12,087 bases of DNA, taken from Brachyspira pilosicoli. GTDB taxonomy: Bacteria > Spirochaetota > Brachyspiria > Brachyspirales > Brachyspiraceae. A model generated the notes under the pieces. That model had not been told where the DNA came from and ran no database searches. It saw nothing but the letters and a program-made list of their open reading frames with translations. Made by a program: the position numbers and the translations under genes. The stretch lies in assembly GCF_019402445.1 (NCBI RefSeq), contig NZ_SRZM01000005.1:1-12087 (forward strand), written 5' to 3'. The stretch's first letter is position 1. The number at the start of each line of letters is the position of its first letter. Of this stretch, positions 1-7,194 are shown one piece after another.

Positions 1-11
1 CATATAAAAGG

Positions 12-46
12 TTATAGTATAAATTTTTATAAAATTCATACTATAA
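12..46. repeat. Inverted repeat upstream of the Rieske gene
   Basis: A perfect 9-bp inverted repeat, TTATAGTAT at 12-20 and ATACTATAA at 38-46, is separated by 17 bp. It could be an operator or a weak terminator of a gene to the left of the window. A TATAAT hexamer at 73-78 could be the -10 box of the Rieske gene, but no convincing -35 box lies at the right distance. In DNA this rich in A and T both signals have a fair chance of being accidental. Nothing else is recognisable in 1-113. Confidence 0.3.
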
Positions 47-113
47 AATGTTTATTTATTAAAATAAAGGTATATAATTATGAAATATTGATATTAAATT
101 AAGGAACAAACAT

Positions 114-1100
114 ATGATATACAATATGTGGTATGGAGTGTTAGACTCTAAAGAAGTAAAGAAAAACAAACCGCTCTTCGCTAAAAGATTAAATAAAAAT
201 CTAGTATTCTGGAGAGATAAAAATAATAATATATGCTGTATAGAAGATAAATGCTGTCATAGAGGGGCTTCTCTTTCTCATGGAAAAGTATGCGGTAATA
301 ATATAGCCTGCCCTTTTCATGGTTTTCAATTTAACAAAAACGGCAAAGTTGTAATGATTCCTGCCAATGGAAAAAATACTCAAGTTGATGAAAGATTTTT
401 TGTTGAAAGCTATGAGGTGAGAGAGCTTTATGGTTTAATATGGTTATGGTATGGAGATAAAGATAAAATCAATGATAAAATAATGTTTCCAGATGATTTG
501 AAAGATAAAAATTTTTCTTACTCTACAATAAGAGATGAATGGCATAATCATTATACAAGATGCATAGAAAATCAACTTGATGTAGTTCATGTAGCCTTTG
601 TTCATTATAATACAATAGGCAAAGGAAATAAAACAGTAGTTAATGGTCCATTAGTAGAACTAGATGAAAATACTAATACATTAAAGTTTTATGTAAATAA
701 TGTAATTGATAATGGACAAAAAGCATTAAGTGCATCAGAAATGAAAAAAGAAGATTTTAAATATTTTTTATATTTTTATTTTCCTAATATTTGGCAAAAT
801 TACATATTTGAAAAAATGAGAGTGTTTGCAGCATTTGCCCCTGTTGATGATGAGAATACTATTGTTTATATTAGATTTTATCAAAAACTCGTAAATATAC
901 CAATAATAAAAAATATAGTAAACTTTATAGGTAAAAAATTCTCAGCTTATGTATTAAAACAAGATAAAGATGTTGTAAAAACTCAAAGCCCTAAAGAATC
1001 ATATTTAGGAATGAAAGAAGAAAAACTAATACCAGGAGATATGCCTATAATAGCCTATAGAAGTAATAGAGATAAACTAAAAAAATTAAATAATAAATAA
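114..1100 (+). CDS. Rieske [2Fe-2S] non-heme iron oxygenase-like protein (oxygenase component)
   Basis: Predicted soluble protein of 328 residues. The N-terminal Rieske domain has the full cluster-binding pattern C47-x-H49-x16-C66-x2-H69 (CCH and CPFH). The C-terminal catalytic domain has the mononuclear iron motif E152-x3-D156-x2-H159-x4-H164 (ENQLDVVHVAFVH), typical of the phenylpropionate dioxygenase / vanillate demethylase-like family. H159 and H164 would bind iron, and D156 would bridge electrons from the Rieske cluster. Both centres look intact, so an active oxygenase is plausible. The substrate cannot be read from the sequence. Such enzymes need a separate ferredoxin-type reductase, and none is present here. 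The start is supported by AAGGA at 101-105, 8 bases ahead of the ATG. It is the only plus-strand gene in the window and converges on a symporter gene, so a shared job with the grd genes is not implied. An O2-using enzyme is odd beside an oxygen-sensitive glycine reductase. Confidence 0.88.
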   Translation: MIYNMWYGVLDSKEVKKNKPLFAKRLNKNLVFWRDKNNNICCIEDKCCHRGASLSHGKVCGNNIACPFHGFQFNKNGKVVMIPANGKNTQVDERFFVESYEVRELYGLIWLWYGDKDKINDKIMFPDDLKDKNFSYSTIRDEWHNHYTRCIENQLDVVHVAFVHYNTIGKGNKTVVNGPLVELDENTNTLKFYVNNVIDNGQKALSASEMKKEDFKYFLYFYFPNIWQNYIFEKMRVFAAFAPVDDENTIVYIRFYQKLVNIPIIKNIVNFIGKKFSAYVLKQDKDVVKTQSPKESYLGMKEEKLIPGDMPIIAYRSNRDKLKKLNNK

Positions 1101-1101
1101 A

Positions 1102-1140
1102 AAAAGACTTGCAGATTATTAAAAATCCAACAAGTCTTTT
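1102..1140. terminator. Bidirectional intrinsic terminator
   Basis: A perfect 10-bp stem, AAAAGACTTG at 1102-1111 and CAAGTCTTTT at 1131-1140, has a further inner pairing GATT/AATC (1114-1117 with 1124-1127). U-rich tracts lie on both sides. It begins directly after the stop of the Rieske gene and lies about 20 bases beyond the stop of the convergent symporter gene, so it can end both transcripts. Confidence 0.85.
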
Positions 1141-1160
1141 ATATATATTATAGAATTATA

Positions 1161-2570
1161 TTAATTAGCTTTATTTTTTTTCTCTTTTTTGAACCTCTTA
1201 TAATCTTTTACAAGAGATGATACAAGAGGACTTAATGCCAATATACCAAGAAGGTTAGGTATTACCATAAGGCCATTAAAACAGTCAGCCAAAGCCCATA
1301 CTAAATCAACTTTAAGAGTAGAACCTATAAATATAAATACAACCACAACTAAAGCATATACTTTCGTAGCCTTCTGACCAAATAAATATTTAATATTCTG
1401 CTCACCAAAGAAATACCAAGCAATAATTGTAGAGAAAGCAAAGAAAAGCAAACATAAAGCAATAAATATTACACCAATATGTCCAAATTTCATTTGAAAA
1501 GCTGTTTGAGCCAAACCAATACCTTTTAAAGATTCAGATATTAAACTTGGAGATTCTAAATTATAAACTTGATTTTCCAATATTCCAGAAGTAAGTATTA
1601 CTAATGCAGTTAATGTTAATACTATAAAAGTAAAGAACACTCCCATCATAGCAACAACACCCTGCTCGCAAGGATGGTCAACTTTAGCAATAGCATGAGC
1701 ATGAGGAGTAGAACCCATACCAGCCTCATTTGAGAATAATCCTCTAGCTATACCAAAACGCATAGCCTGCTGTATTCCTATTCCCAAAGAACCGCCAATT
1801 ATAGCCTCAGGATTAAATGCTGATACAAATATCATATAAAAAGCATGAGGCACTTTTGTAATATTTAAAAGTATTAATATAATAGCACCAAGAAGATAAG
1901 ATATAGCCATAATAGGAACAATCTTCTCTGTAAATGAAGCTATTCTTTTAACACCACCTAAAAATATAAATCCAGAAATAATAGCTACTATCACTCCCAC
2001 AACTTTTGTATTAACAGGAAAAGAATTAGAAAAAGCAGATGATATAGAATTAGACTGCACCATATTGCCCATTATTCCTAAAGCTAAAATAATAAGAATA
2101 GCAAATAAACCAGCTAAAAATTTACCAAAACCACCCTTATAAGCAGCCTGTATATAATAAGCAGGTCCTCCTATCACTTGACCATCTTTATAAGTTTTAA
2201 ATTTTTGAGCCAATGTAGCTTCAGCAAATATTGTAGACATACCTAAAAAAGCAGACACCCACATCCAAAATATTGCTCCAGGTCCTCCAGCAACTAAAGC
2301 AGTAGCAGCCCCAGCTAAATTACCAGTACCAACCTGAGCAGCAATAGAAGTTGCAAGCGATTGAAATGAACTCATACCATGCTCGTCAGCAGCATTTCCT
2401 TTCAAAGAAACAGAACCAAATGTAGACTTAAAACTATCCTTAAACTCCCTTATCTGTATAAATCTTAATCGTATAGTAAAATAAAGCCCCGTACCGCATA
2501 AAAATATAAGTAATGTATAATCCCACAAAAATGAATTAATCTTTGAAACTAATTGTTCAATAATATACAT
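1161..2570 (-). CDS. Sodium:alanine/glycine symporter, AGCS family (copy 1)
   Basis: Inner-membrane transporter of 469 residues with about 10-11 hydrophobic segments. It would take up alanine or glycine together with Na+. Family signatures are clear: GTGNLAGAATAL near residue 81, GGPGAIFWMWVSAF near 95, and NEAGMGSTPHAHA near 281. The frame stays open 24 codons further upstream, but the ATG at 2570 is chosen because AGGAG at 2576-2580 sits just ahead of it and because the resulting N-terminus aligns with the neighbouring paralogue. Compared with that paralogue it lacks one codon: the paralogue reads GVFFDTF, this copy reads GVFFTF, so an Asp is missing between F313 and T314. This residue belongs to a well-conserved stretch of the family as I recall it, so ion or substrate handling may differ. 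An inverted repeat lies just upstream of its ribosome site. The location beside the glycine reductase genes fits glycine supply, but that substrate is inferred. Confidence 0.92.
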   Translation of the reverse strand: MYIIEQLVSKINSFLWDYTLLIFLCGTGLYFTIRLRFIQIREFKDSFKSTFGSVSLKGNAADEHGMSSFQSLATSIAAQVGTGNLAGAATALVAGGPGAIFWMWVSAFLGMSTIFAEATLAQKFKTYKDGQVIGGPAYYIQAAYKGGFGKFLAGLFAILIILALGIMGNMVQSNSISSAFSNSFPVNTKVVGVIVAIISGFIFLGGVKRIASFTEKIVPIMAISYLLGAIILILLNITKVPHAFYMIFVSAFNPEAIIGGSLGIGIQQAMRFGIARGLFSNEAGMGSTPHAHAIAKVDHPCEQGVVAMMGVFFTFIVLTLTALVILTSGILENQVYNLESPSLISESLKGIGLAQTAFQMKFGHIGVIFIALCLLFFAFSTIIAWYFFGEQNIKYLFGQKATKVYALVVVVFIFIGSTLKVDLVWALADCFNGLMVIPNLLGILALSPLVSSLVKDYKRFKKEKKNKAN

Positions 2571-2575
2571 TATAT

Positions 2576-2580
2576 CTCCT
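2576..2580 (-). promoter_or_regulatory. Ribosome binding site fixing the copy 1 symporter start
   Basis: AGGAG on the minus strand lies 5 bases before the ATG at 2570. No comparable site precedes the upstream in-frame ATG at 2642, so the longer reading is rejected. Confidence 0.85.
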
Positions 2581-2584
2581 AATA

Positions 2585-2609
2585 ATAAATGTAACAATAT
2601 TACATTTAT
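2585..2609. repeat. Perfect inverted repeat just upstream of the copy 1 symporter
   Basis: ATAAATGTAA (2585-2594) and TTACATTTAT (2600-2609) form a perfect 10-bp inverted repeat around a 5-base centre. It lies 4 bases upstream of the ribosome site. The core TGTAA-N5-TTACA resembles a dimeric repressor site in general form (GT...AC half-sites of the kind bound by GntR-type regulators). It could equally form an RNA hairpin in the leader. No regulator can be named. Confidence 0.45.
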
Positions 2610-2721
2610 AAATAAATTAAAATACAAAAATATTCTTAACAAATCTTTTTCATTAAGAAAAAATATATAAAAAAATTATTTTATTATTTATTACTATAAA
2701 TAATAAGAGTTATTTAGATGA

Positions 2722-2755
2722 AAAATGTCTGGAAGTAATACTTACCAGACATTTT
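2722..2755 (-). terminator. Intrinsic terminator after the copy 2 symporter
   Basis: A perfect 11-bp stem, AAAATGTCTGG at 2722-2732 and CCAGACATTTT at 2745-2755, can be extended by an inner AAGT/ACTT pairing. On the minus strand the stem ends in a run of five T. It lies about 30 bases beyond the stop of the copy 2 symporter and before the copy 1 symporter, so the two are probably separate transcripts or only partly linked. Confidence 0.82.
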
Positions 2756-2783
2756 ATTAATAAAAAATCAAAAATTATGTTTA

Positions 2784-4184
2784 TTATTTTTTATTTATAT
2801 TATTATAGTCTTTAAATAAAGCAGAAGCAACTCCGCCCAAAGCCAAAAGACCTAAAAGGTTAGGAATAACCATTAAACCATTGAAAGTATCAGCTAAAGA
2901 CCATACCAAGTCAACTTTTAAAGCTGAACCTAAAAGTACAAAACCTACAACAAATACAGCATAAACTTTAGCAGCTTTTACTCCAAATAAATATTTAATA
3001 TTTTGCTCTCCAAAGAAATACCAACCTACTATAGTAGTGAAAGCGAAGAAGAATAAACATATAGCAACAAATACTACACCAAAGAAACCAAATCCCATTC
3101 TGAAAGCCTCTTGAGGCAAACCAACACCTTTTAACATTTCAGGTATAAGTGAAGCTGATTCTAAAGGATATATTTTAGTTTGTAATATGTTAGAAGTTAA
3201 TATAACTAAAGCAGTTAAAGTAACAACAACAAATGTATCAAAAAATACACCTATCATAGCAACAACACCCTGTTCACAAGGATGTTTAACTTTAGCTAAA
3301 GCGTGAGCATGAGGAGTAGAACCCATACCAGCTTCGTTAGAGAATAAACCGCGAGCAACACCAAAACGCATAGCTTGCTGTATACCTATACCCAATCCTC
3401 CGCCTATAACAGCTTGAGGATTAAAAGCAGCAGTGAATATTAAAGCTATAGAACTAGGAAGATTTTTAATATTCATTATTATAATGATTACAGAACCTAT
3501 TATATATAATAAAGCCATTATAGGTACAACTTTTTCAGTAAATGAAGCTATTCTTTTTAAACCGCCAATAAATATGAAGGCAGATATTATAGCACATACT
3601 ATACCAACATATATAGGTTTAATAGTAGGGAAAGCATTAACAAAAGCACCAGATATAGAGTTTGATTGAACCATATTACCCATAAAACCCAAAGCTAATA
3701 TAATAAATATAGCAAATAAAGCAGCTAAAAATTTACCAAAAAAACCTTGATAAGCAGCACGTATATAATAAGCAGGTCCGCCTATAACATGACCATCTTC
3801 AGTAGTAGTTTTATATTTTTGACCTAAAGAAGCCTCAACAAATATAGTAGCCATACCAAAGAAAGCAGAAACCCACATCCAAAATATTGCACCAGGACCG
3901 CCAGCAATTAAAGCAGTAGCAGCACCAGCTAAGTTACCAGTACCAACCTGAGCAGCAATTGCAGTTGCAAGAGATTGGAAAGAACTCATACCTTCTTTAT
4001 CAGCAGCTTTACCTCTTAAAGAAAGGTTTCCAAAAGTTCTATTCCAGCCATCTTTAAACTTTGCTATTTGTACGAACTTAAGTCTTAAAGTGAAATAAAT
4101 TCCACTACCGCATAGCATGATTATCAATAGATAATCCCATAAAATACTGTTTACCTTTGCTACTATGTTTGAAATAACATCCAT
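2784..4184 (-). CDS. Sodium:alanine/glycine symporter, AGCS family (copy 2)
   Basis: Inner-membrane Na+-coupled amino acid transporter of 466 residues, closely similar along its whole length to copy 1. It shows the same signatures: GTGNLAGAATAL near residue 81, GGPGAIFWMWVSAF near 95 and NEAGMGSTPHAHA near 283. Unlike copy 1 it keeps D316 in the GVFFDTF segment. The start is supported by AGGAG at 4191-4195, 6 bases before the ATG. It lies downstream of the grd operon terminator, with only about 40 bases between that terminator and its start, so expression could come from partial read-through or from a promoter that I cannot clearly see. The pair of paralogues looks like an old tandem duplication. 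Substrate is inferred to be glycine or alanine. Confidence 0.93.
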   Translation of the reverse strand: MDVISNIVAKVNSILWDYLLIIMLCGSGIYFTLRLKFVQIAKFKDGWNRTFGNLSLRGKAADKEGMSSFQSLATAIAAQVGTGNLAGAATALIAGGPGAIFWMWVSAFFGMATIFVEASLGQKYKTTTEDGHVIGGPAYYIRAAYQGFFGKFLAALFAIFIILALGFMGNMVQSNSISGAFVNAFPTIKPIYVGIVCAIISAFIFIGGLKRIASFTEKVVPIMALLYIIGSVIIIIMNIKNLPSSIALIFTAAFNPQAVIGGGLGIGIQQAMRFGVARGLFSNEAGMGSTPHAHALAKVKHPCEQGVVAMIGVFFDTFVVVTLTALVILTSNILQTKIYPLESASLIPEMLKGVGLPQEAFRMGFGFFGVVFVAICLFFFAFTTIVGWYFFGEQNIKYLFGVKAAKVYAVFVVGFVLLGSALKVDLVWSLADTFNGLMVIPNLLGLLALGGVASALFKDYNNINKK

Positions 4185-4224
4185 AATAAACTCCTATGAT
4201 TTTAATATATTAATAAAATAAAAA

Positions 4225-4265
4225 ATGGAAACACTAGATATTATTTTTATACCTAATGTTTCCAT
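4225..4265 (-). terminator. Intrinsic terminator at the end of the grd operon
   Basis: A perfect 9-bp stem, ATGGAAACA (4225-4233) and TGTTTCCAT (4257-4265), is followed on the minus strand by six T and further T-rich sequence. It lies about 55 bases beyond the grdD stop codon and marks the end of the glycine reductase transcript. Confidence 0.83.
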
Positions 4266-4321
4266 ATTTTTAACTAGTAAAAAAGTTACTATAATTGTTC
4301 TTCACAGCAGACAATCTTAAA

Positions 4322-5491
4322 CTAAGATATAAATCCGCCTTTTCTCAAAATATTTTCTGCATTTTCTTTATTTTTATCACTAACCAATATGATAGGTCCA
4401 GTACAACCCATACCAGACTCTGCATATATACCATTTTCCATAACTAATTCTACAGCCGCATCCAAATCCATAACCTCAACGCCAGGAATCTGAGCAGTTA
4501 CAACTTCTTTAGCAACAGTAGGTTTAGCTTTTTCAGTAACTGAAGAAGCCTTAGGTTTTAAGCTTTCCAATATAGCATCAAAACCATATTTTTTTACTTC
4601 CTCTTCTTCTTTATTCATAACATCTATTATATTGCCGCTAATACACTGATAAGCATACTCTATAGCACCAGCAATAACATTAGAACCAGAAGCTCTAGAT
4701 ATAATAAATATCGGAGTTTTAAATCCAAATCCTATACCAGGACCATATCCATATCCAATAGCCTCATAGCTTCCGCCGCTATTGAATGATGAGAACATCT
4801 TTATAAGAATGTTTCCAGTAAGCGAATCACAAACTACAACATCAACAGCACCAGTAATAAGGTCATTACCTCTTAATACCGCACCGCCATCAGCACGATT
4901 AGAAGAACCAAATTTAATATTGTAGCCATTAGAAGCAAGCTCTTTTAAAGCTCTCTCAACTGTACGAGCAGAGTCAATATTTAATATACCAACAGTAGGC
5001 TCTTTTATACCGCAAGCTTTAGCTGTTATAATACCATAAATAGCATTTTTAAACATAGCCTGATCTCTAACAGTAGCAGAAGTACCAGTAGTAGTAGCAA
5101 TAAAAGTTTCTTTACCATTAGCCTGAGAAATAACTCTTCCAACAGTAGATACTCCTATAGGAAAAGGATAATGCATAGTAACACAAGCATCCAACTCTCC
5201 TTTAGCAAGCATCTCTTCCATTATTTTATGAGCTTTTTCATCGCAATCAGTTTCTATTGTTTGAAGACCAGTAGAGTTTTTTTCACCAATCAAAACAACT
5301 TCAACATTTTTGTTTCTCTTCATAGCTATTACGCCGCCAAGAGATACAGCTTCTGCACCATGCTCAGAACCTCTGTTTGTTATGCCAACGCGAACCTTCT
5401 TACCAAATTGACCAGTTTCTAAAGCATTAGCAAGAGAGAGAAAAGTCTCCCCTATCATAGATTTTATAGCTGAATTAGAAGCATCACTCAT
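4322..5491 (-). CDS. grdD: Glycine reductase complex protein C, subunit GrdD
   Basis: Cytoplasmic protein of 389 residues. GrdD is the part of protein C that accepts the acetyl group and releases it to phosphate as acetyl phosphate. The fold belongs to the PlsX-like phosphate acyltransferase group. The C-terminal ESGMGCTGP motif with C363 matches the conserved cysteine that carries the acetyl thioester in characterised GrdD proteins. An Ala/Pro/Lys-rich stretch around 315-335 may be a linker. The reading frame is open 7 codons further upstream, but the ATG at 5491 is preceded by a perfect AAGGAGG at 5500-5506, while the earlier ATG at 5512 lies upstream of that site. The ribosome site overlaps the stop codon of grdC, so the two subunits are probably translationally coupled. 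Length matches the family. Confidence 0.95.
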   Translation of the reverse strand: MSDASNSAIKSMIGETFLSLANALETGQFGKKVRVGITNRGSEHGAEAVSLGGVIAMKRNKNVEVVLIGEKNSTGLQTIETDCDEKAHKIMEEMLAKGELDACVTMHYPFPIGVSTVGRVISQANGKETFIATTTGTSATVRDQAMFKNAIYGIITAKACGIKEPTVGILNIDSARTVERALKELASNGYNIKFGSSNRADGGAVLRGNDLITGAVDVVVCDSLTGNILIKMFSSFNSGGSYEAIGYGYGPGIGFGFKTPIFIISRASGSNVIAGAIEYAYQCISGNIIDVMNKEEEEVKKYGFDAILESLKPKASSVTEKAKPTVAKEVVTAQIPGVEVMDLDAAVELVMENGIYAESGMGCTGPIILVSDKNKENAENILRKGGFIS

Positions 5492-5499
5492 ATATAATA

Positions 5500-5506
5500 C
5501 CTCCTT
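5500..5506 (-). promoter_or_regulatory. Ribosome binding site of grdD, overlapping the grdC stop
   Basis: AAGGAGG on the minus strand shares bases with the grdC stop codon TAA (5505-5507) and lies 8 bases before the ATG at 5491. It decides the grdD start and suggests coupled translation of the two protein C subunits. Confidence 0.88.
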
Positions 5507-7091
5507 ATTCACCTAACATGCTTTTAGCAAAATCTCTCATAGCATTAGCAATAAGTTTATTAACTTCTTCTTTAGAAACACCTTCGCCAGTGCCTTTATC
5601 ACCATTATTTTTTTCTATAATAACAGATATACCATCAAAAAGGTTAGTCATTCTTCCCAAGAAAAGTGAACCTTTACCTATAAGCATTATGCGGTTAATT
5701 TTACCAGCCATAATATCTTCAATAGCATAACCCAAATAAGGTACACCAGATGGAATATGTCCTTGAGTAGGAGCCCAACCAGACATACCATGTTTTTCAA
5801 CAAACTCTGCTAATTGACTTCTCTCAATATCACCCTTCTTAACACCAATAGCAGCTATCATTTTGTAATTAGCCTCAGGTACATCGCCAGCACCAGCAGG
5901 TTTAGTAACATCAGGGTTTTGCATCTCAACAGTATATTTATCTATATCAGTAACTTTTAAGTTTGCTTTTTCTAAAGGATTAACTACCAAAGAGTTCATA
6001 ACAGCCTGAGGAGCAGAACCAGTAGCAACAGTGTGTCTTCCAAGTACATCAGTTCTAATAATTGGGTGTACCCCGTCATTTTCACTGATTAATACAGCAA
6101 AAGCACCAAGTATATCTTCTATAATAGGAAGATTTTTAGTTACATGGCTTTTACCATTCATACCCAATTTAGCAGTAGCACCACCAGCAACTATTACAAC
6201 ATTTTTGTAAGAGCCAGCTTTTACTAATGAAGCAGCTGTTACTAAAGCATGTGAAGGAGCAGCACAGAAACCTCTAATATCAAAACCAGTAGCATTTGGT
6301 ATACCAGCAATTTCTGCAACACTCTTAGCAAAGTTACCACCGCCTCTTTGGTTCATATCACCGCAAGCCTCTTCAGAACATTCTATTACTAAATCAATAC
6401 TGCTAGGATCAACATTTTTCTTTCTAATAAGTTCTTTTAAAGCCATTATACCAGAAGCTTTAACTGCTAAGTTTTCAAAAATAACATGTGCACTCAAGTT
6501 AATATCAACATCATGAGCTCTTTTTACACAACCAACTAATTTTTCATTGAAGTATAAACCCTCAGCATGTTCTTCTTTGATTAATCTTTCAATTTCTTCT
6601 ATCTTAGTTTCGCATTTTACTTGAGCTAAATCTTTTTTAATTTCTTCTTCTGATTTATATTTAGATTCTACAGCAACATAAGCATCTTTCATTTTTTTCT
6701 CAAACTCTGCTTCTAAATATACAAGTTCAAAAGTGTCAGAAACTTTCATCATAAAAATGAATTCATCTTCAGCAAAAATCTCACCAAACTTTCCGTTTCT
6801 ATCACCTTTACAAGGAACCCCAATCCAGCTTCCACCAGCTTTTTTTACCTCTTCAGAAACTTGACTAGCTAACTTTTTTAATTCTTCAGGGTGAAGATTA
6901 CCAATATAAGTTTGGTTAGGTGCATAATTTACAACATCTTCAAATGGTCTAAGATGTTTTTTAATATTTTTTAAATAATCAGAATTAGGATTAACTTCTC
7001 TTTCAACTGTTTGCGTAGTACCATTATTAATAACCATATCAGGTGCATGTACTAAGCTATAAGCAGCAGCTTTTAATACAGCAAAACTCAT
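5505..7091 (-). CDS. grdC: Glycine reductase complex protein C, subunit GrdC
   Basis: Cytoplasmic protein of 528 residues, close to the usual GrdC length. With GrdD it forms protein C, which takes the carboxymethyl-selenoether on GrdA and helps turn it into an acetyl thioester and then acetyl phosphate. The central and C-terminal parts look like the thiolase / 3-oxoacyl-ACP synthase III fold. Visible landmarks are ECSEEACGD near residue 237, GFDIRGFCAAPSHAL with C276, and a Gly-rich VIVAGGATAKLG near 297. Residues around 130-175 are Lys/Glu-rich and probably helical. The start at 7091 has GGAGAA 6 bases upstream. A strong hairpin lies between grdB and this gene. The gene is intact. Confidence 0.95.
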   Translation of the reverse strand: MSFAVLKAAAYSLVHAPDMVINNGTTQTVEREVNPNSDYLKNIKKHLRPFEDVVNYAPNQTYIGNLHPEELKKLASQVSEEVKKAGGSWIGVPCKGDRNGKFGEIFAEDEFIFMMKVSDTFELVYLEAEFEKKMKDAYVAVESKYKSEEEIKKDLAQVKCETKIEEIERLIKEEHAEGLYFNEKLVGCVKRAHDVDINLSAHVIFENLAVKASGIMALKELIRKKNVDPSSIDLVIECSEEACGDMNQRGGGNFAKSVAEIAGIPNATGFDIRGFCAAPSHALVTAASLVKAGSYKNVVIVAGGATAKLGMNGKSHVTKNLPIIEDILGAFAVLISENDGVHPIIRTDVLGRHTVATGSAPQAVMNSLVVNPLEKANLKVTDIDKYTVEMQNPDVTKPAGAGDVPEANYKMIAAIGVKKGDIERSQLAEFVEKHGMSGWAPTQGHIPSGVPYLGYAIEDIMAGKINRIMLIGKGSLFLGRMTNLFDGISVIIEKNNGDKGTGEGVSKEEVNKLIANAMRDFAKSMLGE

Positions 7092-7126
7092 CTTTTATTC
7101 TCCAAAATATTTATATTAATTAAAAT

Positions 7127-7167
7127 AAGGGGACATACAAGTATTATTAAATATTTGTACTCCCCTT
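7127..7167 (-). terminator. Hairpin between grdB and grdC, possible attenuator
   Basis: AAGGGGA (7127-7133) pairs with TCCCCTT (7161-7167). After a small bulge, TACAA (7136-7140) pairs with TTGTA (7155-7159). On the minus strand the stem is followed by ATTTTAATT, a weak U-tract, so it may act as a partial terminator or as a stability and processing element. The better T run lies on the plus side, but no plus-strand gene there needs it. Confidence 0.5.
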
Positions 7168-7194
7168 TTTTATTTTTATGATTCAATAAAACAA

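Noticed and set aside
114..1100. Link between the Rieske protein and glycine supply, for example demethylation of glycine betaine
   Set aside because: The gene is convergent and separately terminated, and nothing in its sequence identifies the substrate.
2571..2642. Longer N-terminus of the copy 1 symporter (24 extra hydrophobic residues)
   Set aside because: No ribosome site precedes it, a perfect one precedes the internal ATG, and the paralogue starts at the equivalent place. The extra stretch contains the inverted repeat and translates AT-rich leader DNA.
3433..3669. Plus-strand open frame inside the copy 2 symporter
   Set aside because: It is a shadow of the coding strand, with no ribosome site or recognisable product. 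The same applies to the plus-strand frames inside grdB, grdC, grdD, grdE and trxB.
4202..4213. Palindrome TTAATATATTAA upstream of the copy 2 symporter
   Set aside because: It is made only of A and T and short; such palindromes are expected by chance in this sequence.
5492..5512. Seven extra residues at the start of GrdD
   Set aside because: The upstream ATG lies before the AAGGAGG site that serves the ATG at 5491.
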